From positions 1 to 64,000 of the forward strand of contig CACYPU010000006.1 of assembly GCA_902776365.1 (NCBI GenBank): DNA of 64,000 nt, read 5' to 3'. Source of the DNA: an uncultured Bacteroidota bacterium. Its GTDB lineage: Bacteria > Bacteroidota > Bacteroidia > Bacteroidales > P3. Made by a program: the position numbers and the translations under genes. Under the pieces are notes generated by a model. The model was not told the origin of the DNA. It searched no databases and worked only from the letters and a program-made list of their open reading frames with translations. Shown piece after piece: positions 7,029 to 16,851 of the stretch; within the stretch, counting starts at the first letter, position 1, and each line of letters opens with the position of its first letter.

Positions 7029-8146
7029 CTCTTAAGGGTATTCATCATGCTGTCCCATAATAGTTTGGCGGTCCTGTCCCAGCTGAACTTGGTTCGCTGT
7101 TGGCGACCTCGTTCAATCAGCTCCTGGCGTAATTCGCCATTCCTTAATCTGCTGATAGCATGTGCAATGTCTTCCGGACTATGCGGGTCGATATATAGTA
7201 CGGCGTCGCCTCCCACCTCGGGCATCGAAGTGGTCTTTGAGCATACAACCGCTGTTTCGGCATACATGGCCTCCAGTATGGGGATGCCAAACCCTTCAAA
7301 GTATGATGGATAGACTAGCATCTCGGAGGCCGAAAGTAGGGCGGAGAGGTCTTGTGGCTCCACATGCCCCGGCATGATGATGTCGGATTGGTGGTGCATA
7401 TTGTCGTAGGCCTCGGCCAACTCGTCCTGCCACCACACCTTGCTGCCCACCACCACTAACTTCAAATCTGTCCACTCTTCCTTCACTATGTCGAAGGCTT
7501 TTAGAAGGTTTGCGAGATTTTTCCTTTTTAATATTGTACTTATAAATATTATATAAGGACTCCCTTCGGTGTAGCGTGCGCGGATGGCGGCCTTTTCCTC
7601 GTCGGAGTGGGGACGGTAATTGCTATGGGCGCCGTCGTAGACCACATCGATTTTCTCCGCAGTTATTCCGTAGGTGGATGCAATGTCTTTTTTGGAATAT
7701 TCCGACACCGTGGCCACACGGGTGGCATTGGCCGCGAATCGGGGATAGTAATGCTTCATGTAGCGTTGGTGCGACGCCTTGAGGTTGCCTGCGGCGTGTT
7801 CAAAATTCAGGTCGTGAATCACTGTCAGTGTCGGCACCCCGGGATGCAACGGCATCATGCCGTCGGGTGTGAGGTAGAGGTCAATCTGGTGTTTCTTCAA
7901 TGCCCGGCGTGTGCTCCATTCGAAGAACATGTACCACAGCACCGGATGTCGGGCTTGCGGGCATAGCACCACGGGCGTCACGTTGTCGGCGAAGAGGAAC
8001 TCTTGCGAGGGCTTGCGGTCGAAGAAGAAGAAGAATTGGTGCTCGGGATGTGCCGTCACCATGCGGCGGGCGGTCTCGGAGGTGAACCATCCGATGCCGT
8101 CCATCTTGTTGTGAATCAATAGGCGGGTGTTGATGGCGATGCGCAT
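7025..8146 (-). CDS. Glycosyltransferase family 4
   Basis: 373 residues with two Rossmann halves. The N-terminus MRIAINTRLLIHNKMDGIGWFT has the acceptor-side glycine loop, and the C-terminal half has YFEGFGIPILEAM, the E-x7-E motif that binds the nucleotide-sugar in GT4, followed by TSMPEVGGDAVLYIDP. It transfers a sugar from an activated donor in the cytoplasm; the substrate is unknown. The ATG overlaps the purN stop by one base (TAATG), so it is translationally coupled to purN and stands apart from the main polysaccharide locus. Confidence 0.88.
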   Translation of the reverse strand: MRIAINTRLLIHNKMDGIGWFTSETARRMVTAHPEHQFFFFFDRKPSQEFLFADNVTPVVLCPQARHPVLWYMFFEWSTRRALKKHQIDLYLTPDGMMPLHPGVPTLTVIHDLNFEHAAGNLKASHQRYMKHYYPRFAANATRVATVSEYSKKDIASTYGITAEKIDVVYDGAHSNYRPHSDEEKAAIRARYTEGSPYIIFISTILKRKNLANLLKAFDIVKEEWTDLKLVVVGSKVWWQDELAEAYDNMHHQSDIIMPGHVEPQDLSALLSASEMLVYPSYFEGFGIPILEAMYAETAVVCSKTTSMPEVGGDAVLYIDPHSPEDIAHAISRLRNGELRQELIERGRQQRTKFSWDRTAKLLWDSMMNTLKR

Positions 8147-8718
8147 TACCCTCTGCTCTTAATGGTTTCGTCGATAACCCGCGGGAAGTGTTCCTTTTCG
8201 AGCAGGTGGATTTTCGCTGCCAGCGTGTCGGGGGTGTCCTCGGGCGTTACCTCGCAACGCGCTTGGAACAGTGTGGTACCACGGTCGTAGTGATTGTCCA
8301 CCAGGTGGATGGTGATGCCGCTCTCGTGCTCATGGTTGGCCACGACGGCCTCGTGGACATGGTGCCCATACATTCCCTTGCCGCCATAGGAGGGCAGCAA
8401 GGCAGGGTGTATGTTAATGATGCGGTTGGGGTAGGCGGCCAGCATGTTTTCTGGGACGAGCCAGAGAAAACCGGCCAGAATCACCCAGTCGGCACCTTTC
8501 TCGTGCAGGTAGTCCAGCACGGCTCCGTTCTCATAAAAATCCTTGCGGCCGAAATAATGGGACTCAATGCCCAGATTCTTGGCGCGTTGCGCGATATAGG
8601 CGTCTTTCACGTTATAGATGATGCAGCACACCACCACGTCCGTGCGCTCGGCGAAGTATTCGGTTATCTGCTGTGCGTTGGTCCCGTTTCCAGAACCCAG
8701 AATGGCCAGTTTTGTCAT
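8146..8718 (-). CDS. purN: Phosphoribosylglycinamide formyltransferase PurN
   Basis: 190 residues from the ATG at 8718; a longer frame to 8781 adds 21 residues not seen in the family. It catalyses the formyl transfer from 10-formyl-THF to GAR in purine synthesis. It starts MTKLAILGSGNGTN (phosphate loop) and has NIHPALLPSYGGKGMYG with the catalytic Asn and His, and DNHYDRGTTLF with the catalytic Asp. It is first in a three-gene transcript with GT4 and an OmpA protein, behind a promoter at 8743-8776. Confidence 0.93.
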   Translation of the reverse strand: MTKLAILGSGNGTNAQQITEYFAERTDVVVCCIIYNVKDAYIAQRAKNLGIESHYFGRKDFYENGAVLDYLHEKGADWVILAGFLWLVPENMLAAYPNRIINIHPALLPSYGGKGMYGHHVHEAVVANHEHESGITIHLVDNHYDRGTTLFQARCEVTPEDTPDTLAAKIHLLEKEHFPRVIDETIKSRG

Positions 8719-9062
8719 TGTAGTTATTGGAATTTTAAAATGCAAAGATAAGAATAAAAAATGAAACAGAGGCAAAACCACCGTAAAAAACCTGAAAAAA
8801 GATCAATGTGTGTGTGAGTGGGGTAATGGTCTTTTGTCGATGTGAAGATGCTCAATTTTACAAAATTTTATTAAAATGCCCCCTTTTTGCGGCCTGCAGG
8901 AGCTTCAAAAAACTGGGAAAAATGCATTTTTTTCGGAGATTAGACGTCATGAAGTCAGTATTTTAGATATTTTAACATAAAGATGAAATGTTAAAATATG
9001 TTTCCATGTCGGAAAAATTTCGTTTCTTTGCATCCAGTTTTATTAATCAAAATTATAGAAAA
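8719..9062. other. Divergent intergenic region purN / acpP
   Basis: 344 bp, very A/T-rich, no coding frame supported. The left part holds the purN promoter. The right part holds a half palindrome AAATGTTAAA near 8985 (compare 175-195) and TTTCTTTG at 9023-9030, one mismatch from the -7 consensus and placed 32 bp before acpP, its likeliest promoter. Nothing else is recognised. Confidence 0.6.
8743..8776 (-). promoter_or_regulatory. Bacteroidetes-type promoter for purN
   Basis: On the minus strand TTTG (8776-8773), a 22-bp spacer, then TATCTTTG (8750-8743), an exact TAnnTTTG. The start codon follows 24 bp later. Confidence 0.65.
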
Positions 9063-9299
9063 ATGTCAGAAATTGCAACTAAAGTAACAAGTATCATCAC
9101 CGACAAACTGGGTGTCGAGGAAAGTCAGGTTACCCCCGAAGCTAGCTTCACCAATGACCTTGGCGCTGATTCTTTGGACACTGTTGAGCTGATTATGGAG
9201 CTTGAGAAGGAGTTCGACCTTTCCATTCCCGATGAGGAAGCCGAGAAGATTGTCACCGTTGGTGACGCTATCGCTTTCATCGAGAACGCCAAAAAGTAA
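9063..9299 (+). CDS. acpP: Acyl carrier protein
   Basis: 78 residues from the ATG at 9063; the frame runs further up to 8988 but those residues are not part of the family. It is an acidic four-helix protein carrying acyl chains on phosphopantetheine attached to Ser37 in [10 protein letters not shown]. It is the first gene of a 12-gene plus-strand operon and lies 29 bp before fabF. Confidence 0.96.
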   Translation: MSEIATKVTSIITDKLGVEESQVTPEASFTNDLGADSLDTVELIMELEKEFDLSIPDEEAEKIVTVGDAIAFIENAKK

Positions 9300-9328
9300 C
9301 CTTTTTTTTGAATCGCTCTTTCCGCTTT

Positions 9329-10573
9329 ATGGAGTTGAAAAGAGTTGTTGTTACAGGTCTCGGCGCGCTCACCCCTATTGGCAATACGGTACCAGAGTTA
9401 TGGGATTCGTTAGTCAAAGGTGTGAGCGGAGCCGGGCCGATAACGCATTTCGATGCCTCTAAGTTCAGAAGCCGCATCGCTTCGGAACTGAAGGGTTTTA
9501 ATGCTCTTGACTTCTTCGACAAGAAAGAGATGCGCCTCCTCGACGGCTATACGGTGTATGGCTTGATTACTGTCGACGAGGCAATGCGCGACGCCGGCAT
9601 CACTGACACGAATGTGGATTGTGACCGTTTCGGCGTCGTATGGGGTTCAGGTATGGGAGGCGTGAAAAGCCTTCAGGAAGAATTGATGGGTTTTGCCCTC
9701 TCCGATGGTACCCCACGTTTCAGCCCTTACTGGGTTCCTAAAGTGATTACCGACATCTGTGCGGGACAAATAGCCATACGACACAACCTTCGTGGCCCCA
9801 ACTATTGTACGGTGGCGGCATGTGCTTCATCTGCTGTCGCTATCAATGATGCGTTCAACCTCATCCGTCTGGGTAAAGCCGACGCAATGGTGGCAGGAGG
9901 GTCGGAATGTGCTGTTGTTGAGGCCGGTATTGGCGGTTTCGGCAATATGCGTGCACTCTCTACCCGCAATGATGACCCGCAGACGGCCTCTCGCCCGTTC
10001 GACAAGGATCGTGACGGCTTTGTGCTTGGCGAAGGCTCTGGCACTCTCATCCTCGAGGAGCTGGAGCATGCCAAGGCCCGCGGAGCGCATATCTATGCAG
10101 AAATCACAGGTACGGGACTTTCTGCAGACGCTTATCACATCACGGCGTCCCATCCTGACGGCTTGGGAACTATCAGTGTGATGAGGCAGGCTGTCGAGGA
10201 ATCGGGTATGGCACTTACCGATGTCGACCACATCAATACGCACGGAACCTCCACGCCCATCGGCGACATCTCGGAGCCGAGGGCCATTGTGGGTCTTTTT
10301 GGCGATTATGCCTACAAAATGGCTATCAATTCCACCAAGTCGATGACGGGACACCTGCTTGGTGCTGCCGGTGCTGTCGAAGCCATTGCCACCATTCTTG
10401 CTATCAAGAACGGCATTGTGCCTCCGACAATCAACCATTTCACCGACGACCCCGAGATTCCGGCACTCGATTTCACTTTCAACAAGGCACAGAAGCGCAA
10501 GGTCGATTTTGCCCTCAGCAATGCCTTCGGATTCGGTGGACACAACGTCTGTCTGGCCTTTAGAAAGTATTAG
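9329..10573 (+). CDS. fabF: 3-oxoacyl-ACP synthase II
   Basis: 414 residues from the ATG at 9329 (MELKRVVVTGLGALTPIGN); an in-frame ATG at 9308 would add seven residues. It condenses malonyl-ACP with acyl-ACP in fatty acid elongation. The catalytic triad is Cys165 (A-C-A-S-S-A), His305 (NTHGTSTPIGD) and His342 (GHLLGAAGA). It ends 2 bp before rnc. Confidence 0.96.
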   Translation: MELKRVVVTGLGALTPIGNTVPELWDSLVKGVSGAGPITHFDASKFRSRIASELKGFNALDFFDKKEMRLLDGYTVYGLITVDEAMRDAGITDTNVDCDRFGVVWGSGMGGVKSLQEELMGFALSDGTPRFSPYWVPKVITDICAGQIAIRHNLRGPNYCTVAACASSAVAINDAFNLIRLGKADAMVAGGSECAVVEAGIGGFGNMRALSTRNDDPQTASRPFDKDRDGFVLGEGSGTLILEELEHAKARGAHIYAEITGTGLSADAYHITASHPDGLGTISVMRQAVEESGMALTDVDHINTHGTSTPIGDISEPRAIVGLFGDYAYKMAINSTKSMTGHLLGAAGAVEAIATILAIKNGIVPPTINHFTDDPEIPALDFTFNKAQKRKVDFALSNAFGFGGHNVCLAFRKY

Positions 10574-10575
10574 CG

Positions 10576-11319
10576 ATGTTGTTTTTCCCGAGAAACAAGG
10601 AAAGCAAGGAATTCAACAGTTTCTTTAAGAATATTTTGGGATATATACCCCGGCGTACGGAATTGTACCATGTGGCGTTTACCCACCGATCCTCATCGTC
10701 TTCCCATAAAGGCCATAGAATCAACAATGAGCGTCTCGAGTATCTCGGTGATGCCATTTTGAGCGCTGTGGTGGCAGACTTTCTGTACAAGAAATACCCT
10801 TTTCAAGGCGAGGGCTTCCTTACTGAGTTGCGCTCCAAGATAGTAAGCCGTGCCAGTCTCAATAAACTGGCAGTCAAGATAGGACTGGTGGAGTTTATTG
10901 AATACCAGCGTGATTCGACAGGTGGGTTTAAGTCCATTGGTGGTGATGCTTTTGAGGCTCTCGTGGGTGCTATGTATCTTGAAAAGGGATACAAGTTCAC
11001 CCGCCGTGTGATTATCGACAAGATTCTTTGCACCTATCTCGATGTGGATTCGATGGCGACGACCGACTGGAATTTCAAGAGCAAGCTTATCGACTGGGGT
11101 CAAAAGAACCACAAGAAGGTGACATTCGAGGTGGTGCGTACCATTGCCCAGGCTCATGCCAGTCGACGGCAGTATGAAAGCCTTGTCAGCATCGATGGTG
11201 TACCACAAAAATCTGCCGTTGAATTCTCTATTAAGGCTGCAGAACAACTGGCTGCAGAAAAGACCTTCAAATCCCTTGTCGAACAAGGTGTGATTTCTCC
11301 GGCAACGACTTCTGCATAA
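10576..11319 (+). CDS. rnc: Ribonuclease III
   Basis: 247 residues. Endonuclease that cleaves double-stranded RNA in rRNA and mRNA processing. The catalytic domain has the signature NNERLEYLGDAILSAVVADF and the second acidic site in GDAFEALVGAMYLEKG. The C-terminal third (about 160-235) is a double-stranded RNA-binding domain (F-K-S-K-L-I-D-W-G-Q). It is tightly packed between fabF and a small barrel gene; acpP-fabF-rnc is a conserved order. Confidence 0.95.
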   Translation: MLFFPRNKESKEFNSFFKNILGYIPRRTELYHVAFTHRSSSSSHKGHRINNERLEYLGDAILSAVVADFLYKKYPFQGEGFLTELRSKIVSRASLNKLAVKIGLVEFIEYQRDSTGGFKSIGGDAFEALVGAMYLEKGYKFTRRVIIDKILCTYLDVDSMATTDWNFKSKLIDWGQKNHKKVTFEVVRTIAQAHASRRQYESLVSIDGVPQKSAVEFSIKAAEQLAAEKTFKSLVEQGVISPATTSA

Positions 11320-11328
11320 GCCATTTCC

Positions 11329-12072
11329 GTGAGAATATTTCCGATAATTATACTGTTGTTGTCCGCCACTCCCTCGGTGGCTCAGTTTGTTTCGGTCCCT
11401 CTTGACGCAAGGAGTTGTGCTATGGGAGGATGTCATACAGACTACGATGAACGGAAATACGTGTCTGTCAGCCATCGCCAGGGCTTTGCTGTGGCGGGTA
11501 TGGCCACCCAGCGGCTTGGCATCGGATGGACTCTTGGAGCGAGGGGATGGGTCATGGCGGACTATACGTATTTCGGTGACCAGGATTATTCTGAGCAGCA
11601 GATTTCTGCGGAATATGGCATGAACCTTGACGAACACCTTGATTTAGGTGTGGAGGGACGTTTTTGTCATCTGGGTACGGGTGATGGTTACTATGAGTCG
11701 GAACAATGGATGGCCGTCGCTGCGAGGGCAACACTGCGAATAGACTCACGAATACGTGTGTCGGCATTGGCGGGTACTCGTCCATGGGACAGGGAGCGTC
11801 CATGGCGGATGCATCTGAACGTGGCTTTTGTCTCGTCAAACGACCTTCTCGCCACGGTGGAGTTGGAAAGTGAGGGGGCTTTGCGTTTCCGCTGCGGAGC
11901 GGAGTATTGCTACAAGGAGCATTTCTTTTTTCGCGCAGGCATGGCGACACAACCACTGACATTGGCTTTTGGGTTGGGGTTGCGGTATGGAAACTATAGT
12001 ATTGATGTCGCTGCCGAAGCGCATAATTCATTGGGTGTCACTCCTCAAATAGGTCTTGTGCTATGGTTTTGA
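11329..12072 (+). CDS. Outer-membrane beta-barrel protein, PorV/PorQ-like
   Basis: 247 residues from a GTG start. Signal peptide MRIFPIIILLLSATPSVAQ, then FVSVPLDARSCAMGG, similar to the R-x-x-x-M-G start of PorV/PorQ-type barrels, then alternating polar/aromatic strands ending in VLWF, a typical outer-membrane terminal strand. PorV and PorQ belong to the type IX secretion outer-membrane machinery; assigning this one to it is inference. It overlaps the next gene by 10 bp. Confidence 0.6.
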   Translation: MRIFPIIILLLSATPSVAQFVSVPLDARSCAMGGCHTDYDERKYVSVSHRQGFAVAGMATQRLGIGWTLGARGWVMADYTYFGDQDYSEQQISAEYGMNLDEHLDLGVEGRFCHLGTGDGYYESEQWMAVAARATLRIDSRIRVSALAGTRPWDRERPWRMHLNVAFVSSNDLLATVELESEGALRFRCGAEYCYKEHFFFRAGMATQPLTLAFGLGLRYGNYSIDVAAEAHNSLGVTPQIGLVLWF

Positions 12073-13931
12073 AGCGAAGGATAATAGTATTGCTGTTGTT
12101 GCTGACTCCTTGGGTTGTGATGGCACAGGTGGATGATGCCGTCGAGTTGTGGGTCGACGAGAGAGAAGATACATGGGTCTCCGATATGAATGACCTGCTG
12201 TTACAGTTGGCAGACAACCCTGTGAACTTGAATGACACGAATGCGGTGTCTATCATTCCGTTTGTGACACCCTTTCAGTTGCGAAGTTTAAAGAACTATA
12301 TTATCCTTCATGGACAGCTGTTGAGCGAGAAAGAATTGCTGATGATTCCTGGATTCGACAGCATGACGGTGGCGCTGTTGACTCCTTATGTAAAGATAGA
12401 ACCATATTCTCCTCCACCTTCGTTGACATTGAGTGATTTGCTCTCTCGTGGCCGGCATACGGTGGTGAGTGGCATTGGAGGTACCGTTGAGCAAGCTCAG
12501 GGTTACGAGAACGGACGTTACGAAGGCGACAACTTGCGTGCGCTGTTCTGTTATTCCTTCAACCATGCGGACCATATCAGTCTCCGTATCAGTGCAGACA
12601 AAGATCCTACGGAAGCATGGGGGAAAGATAATTTCTACGGTTATCATCTGATGGTCAGCAATTTGGGACGAATTGAGAAATTGATTGTGGGCCGATATAA
12701 TCTGCGGTTCGGGCAGGGGGTAACACTATGGACGGGATTCGAACCCTTCAGTCTGCTAGGGGAATCGCCCATACGTTATGGTGACGGTGTGCGTCCTGCC
12801 AGTGCTTTCAGTGAGCAGGGATGGCAGGAGGGTGTGGCGGCGACGGTCAACATGGGGAGAGGTGTCGCCCTCTCGGGCTTCGGCTCGCGTCATGATGGAG
12901 AATGGTTTGGCGGCGGACATATCGAATATCGCCACGAGAATCTCATCCTCGGTGCTACGCTCACGTTGACAAAGCTTGATGACAGCCTGTCGGTCGGCAA
13001 TTATACATATAACCAAGACTATTTCCGGGGCGACAGGCAGGCGGCATTCGGAATAGATGCCCTGTGGCAGGTTGGTAGGTTGACTCTTTTCGGCGAAGTG
13101 GCCGTCGACCACAAGGGTGCTCCGGCAGGAATTGGCGGAGCGCGTCTTTCGGCAGGAGAGAACAGCATTGGCCTTACTTTCCGCCATTATGGCCCTCGTT
13201 ATCACAACCTTCATTCTGCTGCTTACAATATGAGTGAAACGAGGAACGAGCAGGGGGTATCTCTCGACGCACGGTTGCGACTTCCATGGGCCATGACCGC
13301 ATTGCTGAGTGTGGATGTTCATCGTTTCCCATCATTGAAATACGGTGTCTACGCTCCCTCTGCAGGTGCATGGCTGCGAGGACAGTTAACACGACAGTTC
13401 GGTCGCTCTGTCGAGGCGTCGGTCCGCTTTTCATTGCGACAGAACCAGCGCAATATCCCCAATATCGACAGTGTGCTCTATCTGGGAGAAGAATCTGCTA
13501 GACAGCAACTTCAAGGGCGAGTCAAAGTGTCGATGGACCCATGGATCTTTACCACACGTGGAGTGCTTTCGTGGTACGATGCCGAACAGACCGCGGGACA
13601 GAAAGGGTGGCTGGTGTCGCAAGAGGCGCGTTATTCCACTCGGCAATGGCAAATGGCTCTCCAGACTACATGGTTTGATGTCGAGGGTTATAATGCACGC
13701 ATTTATCTCACTGAGAGTAACCTGCAGTATTCTTTTGGCGTCCCGATGCTGTACAATCGTGGCCTTCGGACATCTACGGTAGTGAGATATGATATAAATA
13801 AATGGCTGAATCTCAGTGCCAAGTATACGCTGACGTTTTATCCTGGACAAACGAGCATCGGCTCTGGTGATGCGATGACCGATGGCAATCACCGTCAGAC
13901 TTGGCATCTCCAACTTCGCTGGAAGTTCTAA
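12063..13931 (+). CDS. Helix-hairpin-helix outer-membrane barrel protein
   Basis: 622 residues. Signal peptide ending V-M-A-Q, a helix-hairpin-helix of the ComEA type (about 60-115, with LLSEKELLMIPGFDSMTVAL), then a long beta-barrel region (about 130-622) ending in LQLRWKF, a terminal strand with a C-terminal Phe. This layout is common in Bacteroidetes and lacks a firm function. The helix-hairpin-helix would lie in the periplasm. The ATG is inside the end of the previous gene, so the two are coupled. Confidence 0.75.
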   Translation: MVLKRRIIVLLLLLTPWVVMAQVDDAVELWVDEREDTWVSDMNDLLLQLADNPVNLNDTNAVSIIPFVTPFQLRSLKNYIILHGQLLSEKELLMIPGFDSMTVALLTPYVKIEPYSPPPSLTLSDLLSRGRHTVVSGIGGTVEQAQGYENGRYEGDNLRALFCYSFNHADHISLRISADKDPTEAWGKDNFYGYHLMVSNLGRIEKLIVGRYNLRFGQGVTLWTGFEPFSLLGESPIRYGDGVRPASAFSEQGWQEGVAATVNMGRGVALSGFGSRHDGEWFGGGHIEYRHENLILGATLTLTKLDDSLSVGNYTYNQDYFRGDRQAAFGIDALWQVGRLTLFGEVAVDHKGAPAGIGGARLSAGENSIGLTFRHYGPRYHNLHSAAYNMSETRNEQGVSLDARLRLPWAMTALLSVDVHRFPSLKYGVYAPSAGAWLRGQLTRQFGRSVEASVRFSLRQNQRNIPNIDSVLYLGEESARQQLQGRVKVSMDPWIFTTRGVLSWYDAEQTAGQKGWLVSQEARYSTRQWQMALQTTWFDVEGYNARIYLTESNLQYSFGVPMLYNRGLRTSTVVRYDINKWLNLSAKYTLTFYPGQTSIGSGDAMTDGNHRQTWHLQLRWKF

Positions 13932-13981
13932 TTATTCTTTACTCGGATACAATAATCTATTTGTTTTCGCGTTACGGAAAC

Positions 13982-14950
13982 ATGAAAGTTTTGTTGCTCG
14001 GTGCGACAGGGCTGTTGGGGCACAATGTGCTGCTACGGCTGGTGGAAGAAGGCCATCAGGTAGTAGCGCTTGTCCGCCATGCTGATAGTATCCGTCTTGA
14101 GAAGAGAAAGTGGGAGGAGGTGACGGGTTCGTTGCTCGACTACAAGACTTTGGTGAGAGCGTCCGCGGGGTGCGATGCCATAGTCAATTGTGCTGGCACT
14201 ACCGACATGTCATTGCGACACTACGAGGACTATCTCCCTGTGAACAGGGATTTGTGCAGAATGTTGGTGAAGTTGATGGATGAACATGGAATCAGCACGT
14301 TAGTGCATGCATCAACGGTGAATACCATAGGGAATGGCAGTGCAGAATCCTTGGCTGACGAGACAAAGCCCATGCAAGAGCCTTTCAAGGGCAGTTTTTA
14401 TGCCGACAGCAAGTATGAGGGTGAAGAAATAATCCTTTCTGCAGCAGCAGAGTCGCGTCATGTTGTTGTGATTAATCCAGGATATATGCTTGGCCCTTAT
14501 GATGTTAAACCTTCGTCTGGACGGATGCTGCTGGCGGCATACAAAAGACCGATAATGGTGGCTCCCAAAGGGGGCAAGGCTTTCGTCCATGTTGACGATG
14601 TGGCGCGGGCGATGGTTTCTGCACTCACCAATGGTCGTAATGGGGAGCGCTATATCGTGGTGAATGGTGAAGGAATGTTGACAATAAGGCAACTGTATGA
14701 ACTCCAAGCCCAAGTGTGTGGGTATAAGCAACGTGTGCTGACATGTCCTAACTGGCTGCTGAAAACGGTGGGTGTTGTGGGCGATTTCTTGCGATGGATG
14801 GGAGTGAAGACCCAGGTATCCCTGCGTAATATCAAGCAGCTGCTGGTTCGGGAATACTACGATAACACACATGCTCTATGCGATTTAGGAATAGAGTTTA
14901 CTCCAGTACGGAAAGCAATAAGCGACTTCTACGAATATAGAAAAAAGTAA
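13982..14950 (+). CDS. NAD-dependent epimerase/dehydratase family protein
   Basis: 322 residues from the ATG at 13982; a frame start at 13901 would overlap the previous gene and add unrelated residues. The Rossmann loop is LLLGATGLLGHNVLL and the catalytic Tyr-x3-Lys is in FYADSKYEGEEI. It is an extended short-chain dehydrogenase acting on a sugar nucleotide, steroid-like or prenyl-type substrate; the exact substrate is not evident. Confidence 0.82.
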   Translation: MKVLLLGATGLLGHNVLLRLVEEGHQVVALVRHADSIRLEKRKWEEVTGSLLDYKTLVRASAGCDAIVNCAGTTDMSLRHYEDYLPVNRDLCRMLVKLMDEHGISTLVHASTVNTIGNGSAESLADETKPMQEPFKGSFYADSKYEGEEIILSAAAESRHVVVINPGYMLGPYDVKPSSGRMLLAAYKRPIMVAPKGGKAFVHVDDVARAMVSALTNGRNGERYIVVNGEGMLTIRQLYELQAQVCGYKQRVLTCPNWLLKTVGVVGDFLRWMGVKTQVSLRNIKQLLVREYYDNTHALCDLGIEFTPVRKAISDFYEYRKK

Positions 14951-14954
14951 TGAT

Positions 14955-15965
14955 ATGAAGAAAAATGTGATTTTTGTTTTGGCAGCGATGCTCTTGTTAG
15001 CATCGTGTGAAGTGAAAAGAACTGAAAAGAACTCGACCGGCAAGGTGCTTGATGTTTTGGTCGCCGCCAACCATGGCTCGTTGAGTGAGCCCACAAGGAC
15101 GCTGATTGACTCTATCTTCAGTCAGCCGCAGCGTTGTCTGCCGCAAGTGGAACCTCGTTTCAACCTGGTGAAGATTCCGTCTGACAAACTCGCCAACGAC
15201 AATCTGTTTCAGGCCTACAGGTGCATCGTTAAATGTGACCTCGGCAAGAATAACTCCAACAAAGTCTTCATTGACCACGACAAGTGGGCCAAGCCTCAGG
15301 TTTATGTCTTGGTGTCGGCCTCCTGCGAGGATTCTCTCTGTGTCTTGCTTCGCAAGTATGAGCCGCAGATAGTGAACGCCATCTATGAAACCGAACATCA
15401 GCGTTTCATTGCCCTCTATTCAGGGAGTGGAGGCAGTGGCGCCGTCATGGACAAGGTGAAAGACAAGTTTGGTTTTTCCATCTCGGTGGGTAGAAATTAC
15501 CGTTTGCTGAAAGAGCAGGACAATTTTATTTGGGCTCAAGAGAAATTGGTAGAACAAGGGGAGAAAATGGTATTGTCCAATCTGCTGATACAGACAACCC
15601 CTTATGTGAGTCAGGAACAATTCGGTCAGAAACAGCTGCTTGATCGTCTGGATACCATGCTGTTGCGCTATGTACCGGGGGGTACTCCCGGGAGTTATGC
15701 CGGAATCGAGCGTGACACCACCCTATGCGATGTGTTGACCTTGTATGTCGATTATCCCGGCGCAAAATATGCTGTCCAGACTCGAGGCTTGTGGGGATTG
15801 AGGGAGACAAACAACAGAATGGGAGGCCCGTTTGTGGTCTATTCTGTTCTTTCTCCCGACGGACAGACAGTTGTCGATGTGATGGGCCTCCTCTATGCTC
15901 CCAAGCACGGGAAACGCGACTTCCTCCTGAAGCTGGAGGCAATGGGTAGCTCTGTTAAATGGTAA
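14955..15965 (+). CDS. DUF4837 family lipoprotein
   Basis: 336 residues. Lipoprotein signal MKKNVIFVLAAMLLLASC with Cys18 as the acylation site, followed by a mixed domain (V-L-V-A-A-N-H-G-S-L-S...) typical of the Bacteroidetes family DUF4837. Function unknown; the family often occurs close to genes for outer-membrane assembly, as here. Its stop codon overlaps the DUF6089 frame by 7 bp. Confidence 0.78.
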   Translation: MKKNVIFVLAAMLLLASCEVKRTEKNSTGKVLDVLVAANHGSLSEPTRTLIDSIFSQPQRCLPQVEPRFNLVKIPSDKLANDNLFQAYRCIVKCDLGKNNSNKVFIDHDKWAKPQVYVLVSASCEDSLCVLLRKYEPQIVNAIYETEHQRFIALYSGSGGSGAVMDKVKDKFGFSISVGRNYRLLKEQDNFIWAQEKLVEQGEKMVLSNLLIQTTPYVSQEQFGQKQLLDRLDTMLLRYVPGGTPGSYAGIERDTTLCDVLTLYVDYPGAKYAVQTRGLWGLRETNNRMGGPFVVYSVLSPDGQTVVDVMGLLYAPKHGKRDFLLKLEAMGSSVKW

Positions 15966-16834
15966 AAATGAGAAAGTCAGGGTTGGCCATATTGTCGCTG
16001 ATGTTGTCGTTGCTGATGCCGTTGCAGGCCCAGCGGACAGACTTCCTGAGCAGCAGCGAGATTCTGCTGCTCGGCGGTGGCATGAACTACCTTGGCGACT
16101 TGAACAACCAGAGTGCGCTGACGATGCCTCGCCTTGCGGGAGGAATCGGGTTGCGCTACCGTATTGACAACCGATGGGCCTTCCGGGCCGAAGCCAGCCT
16201 CGGTTCCGTGGCGTGCGAAAAAGATTATATTGAACTGCGCAACCTGAGTTTCAAATCGAACATTTTCGAGCTGGCAGCACTTGCCGAGTTCAATTTCGCC
16301 CCTTATGGCCCCGGCGCCACCGAAAGCAAATGGACGCCTTATCTCTTCGGAGGATTGGCATTGTTTCACTACAACCCCATGGCGAGCTATTCCGTCTCCG
16401 AAGGAGGTACACAGTGGGCTGAGTTGCAGCCTCTTTGTACGGAAGGCCAGGGCTCGGCGGCCTATCCCGACAGACGTCCCTACACGCTTACCCAGCTCTG
16501 TATGCCGTTCGGGGTAGGGGTGAAGTTTCGTATCAGTAAATCGTTCTCATTCTCAGCCGAATATGGGTTCAGGAAGACATGGACCGATTACCTTGACGAT
16601 GTGAGCAAAACCTATGTCGGCCGCGATGTGCTGATTGGAAACTCTACCGACGGCGCCTTGTCGGCTATGTTGGCCGACCGCAGCGGCGAGGTGGTCGAAG
16701 GTTATGTGAACGCCCCGGGCATCAAGCGTGGCGACGACTCGCTCGACGACTGGTATGCCTACTTCCACGTCTCGTTGGGCATCAATCTTGAGACGATGTT
16801 CGGCTGGATGCGGTCAAAACGTTGTAGAAAATAA
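15959..16834 (+). CDS. DUF6089 / PorG-like outer-membrane protein
   Basis: 291 residues; an alternative ATG at 15968 (MRKSGLAILS...) would remove the overlap with the previous gene. Signal peptide ends L-Q-A-Q. The mature part E-I-L-L-L-G-G-G-M-N-Y-L-G-D-L-N and the repeated amphipathic strands match the PorG/DUF6089 family, an outer-membrane barrel of the type IX secretion system. The gene before uppS-bamA-skp is the usual place for this family. Confidence 0.8.
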   Translation: MVKMRKSGLAILSLMLSLLMPLQAQRTDFLSSSEILLLGGGMNYLGDLNNQSALTMPRLAGGIGLRYRIDNRWAFRAEASLGSVACEKDYIELRNLSFKSNIFELAALAEFNFAPYGPGATESKWTPYLFGGLALFHYNPMASYSVSEGGTQWAELQPLCTEGQGSAAYPDRRPYTLTQLCMPFGVGVKFRISKSFSFSAEYGFRKTWTDYLDDVSKTYVGRDVLIGNSTDGALSAMLADRSGEVVEGYVNAPGIKRGDDSLDDWYAYFHVSLGINLETMFGWMRSKRCRK

Positions 16835-16851
16835 TCTTTCACGATAATACT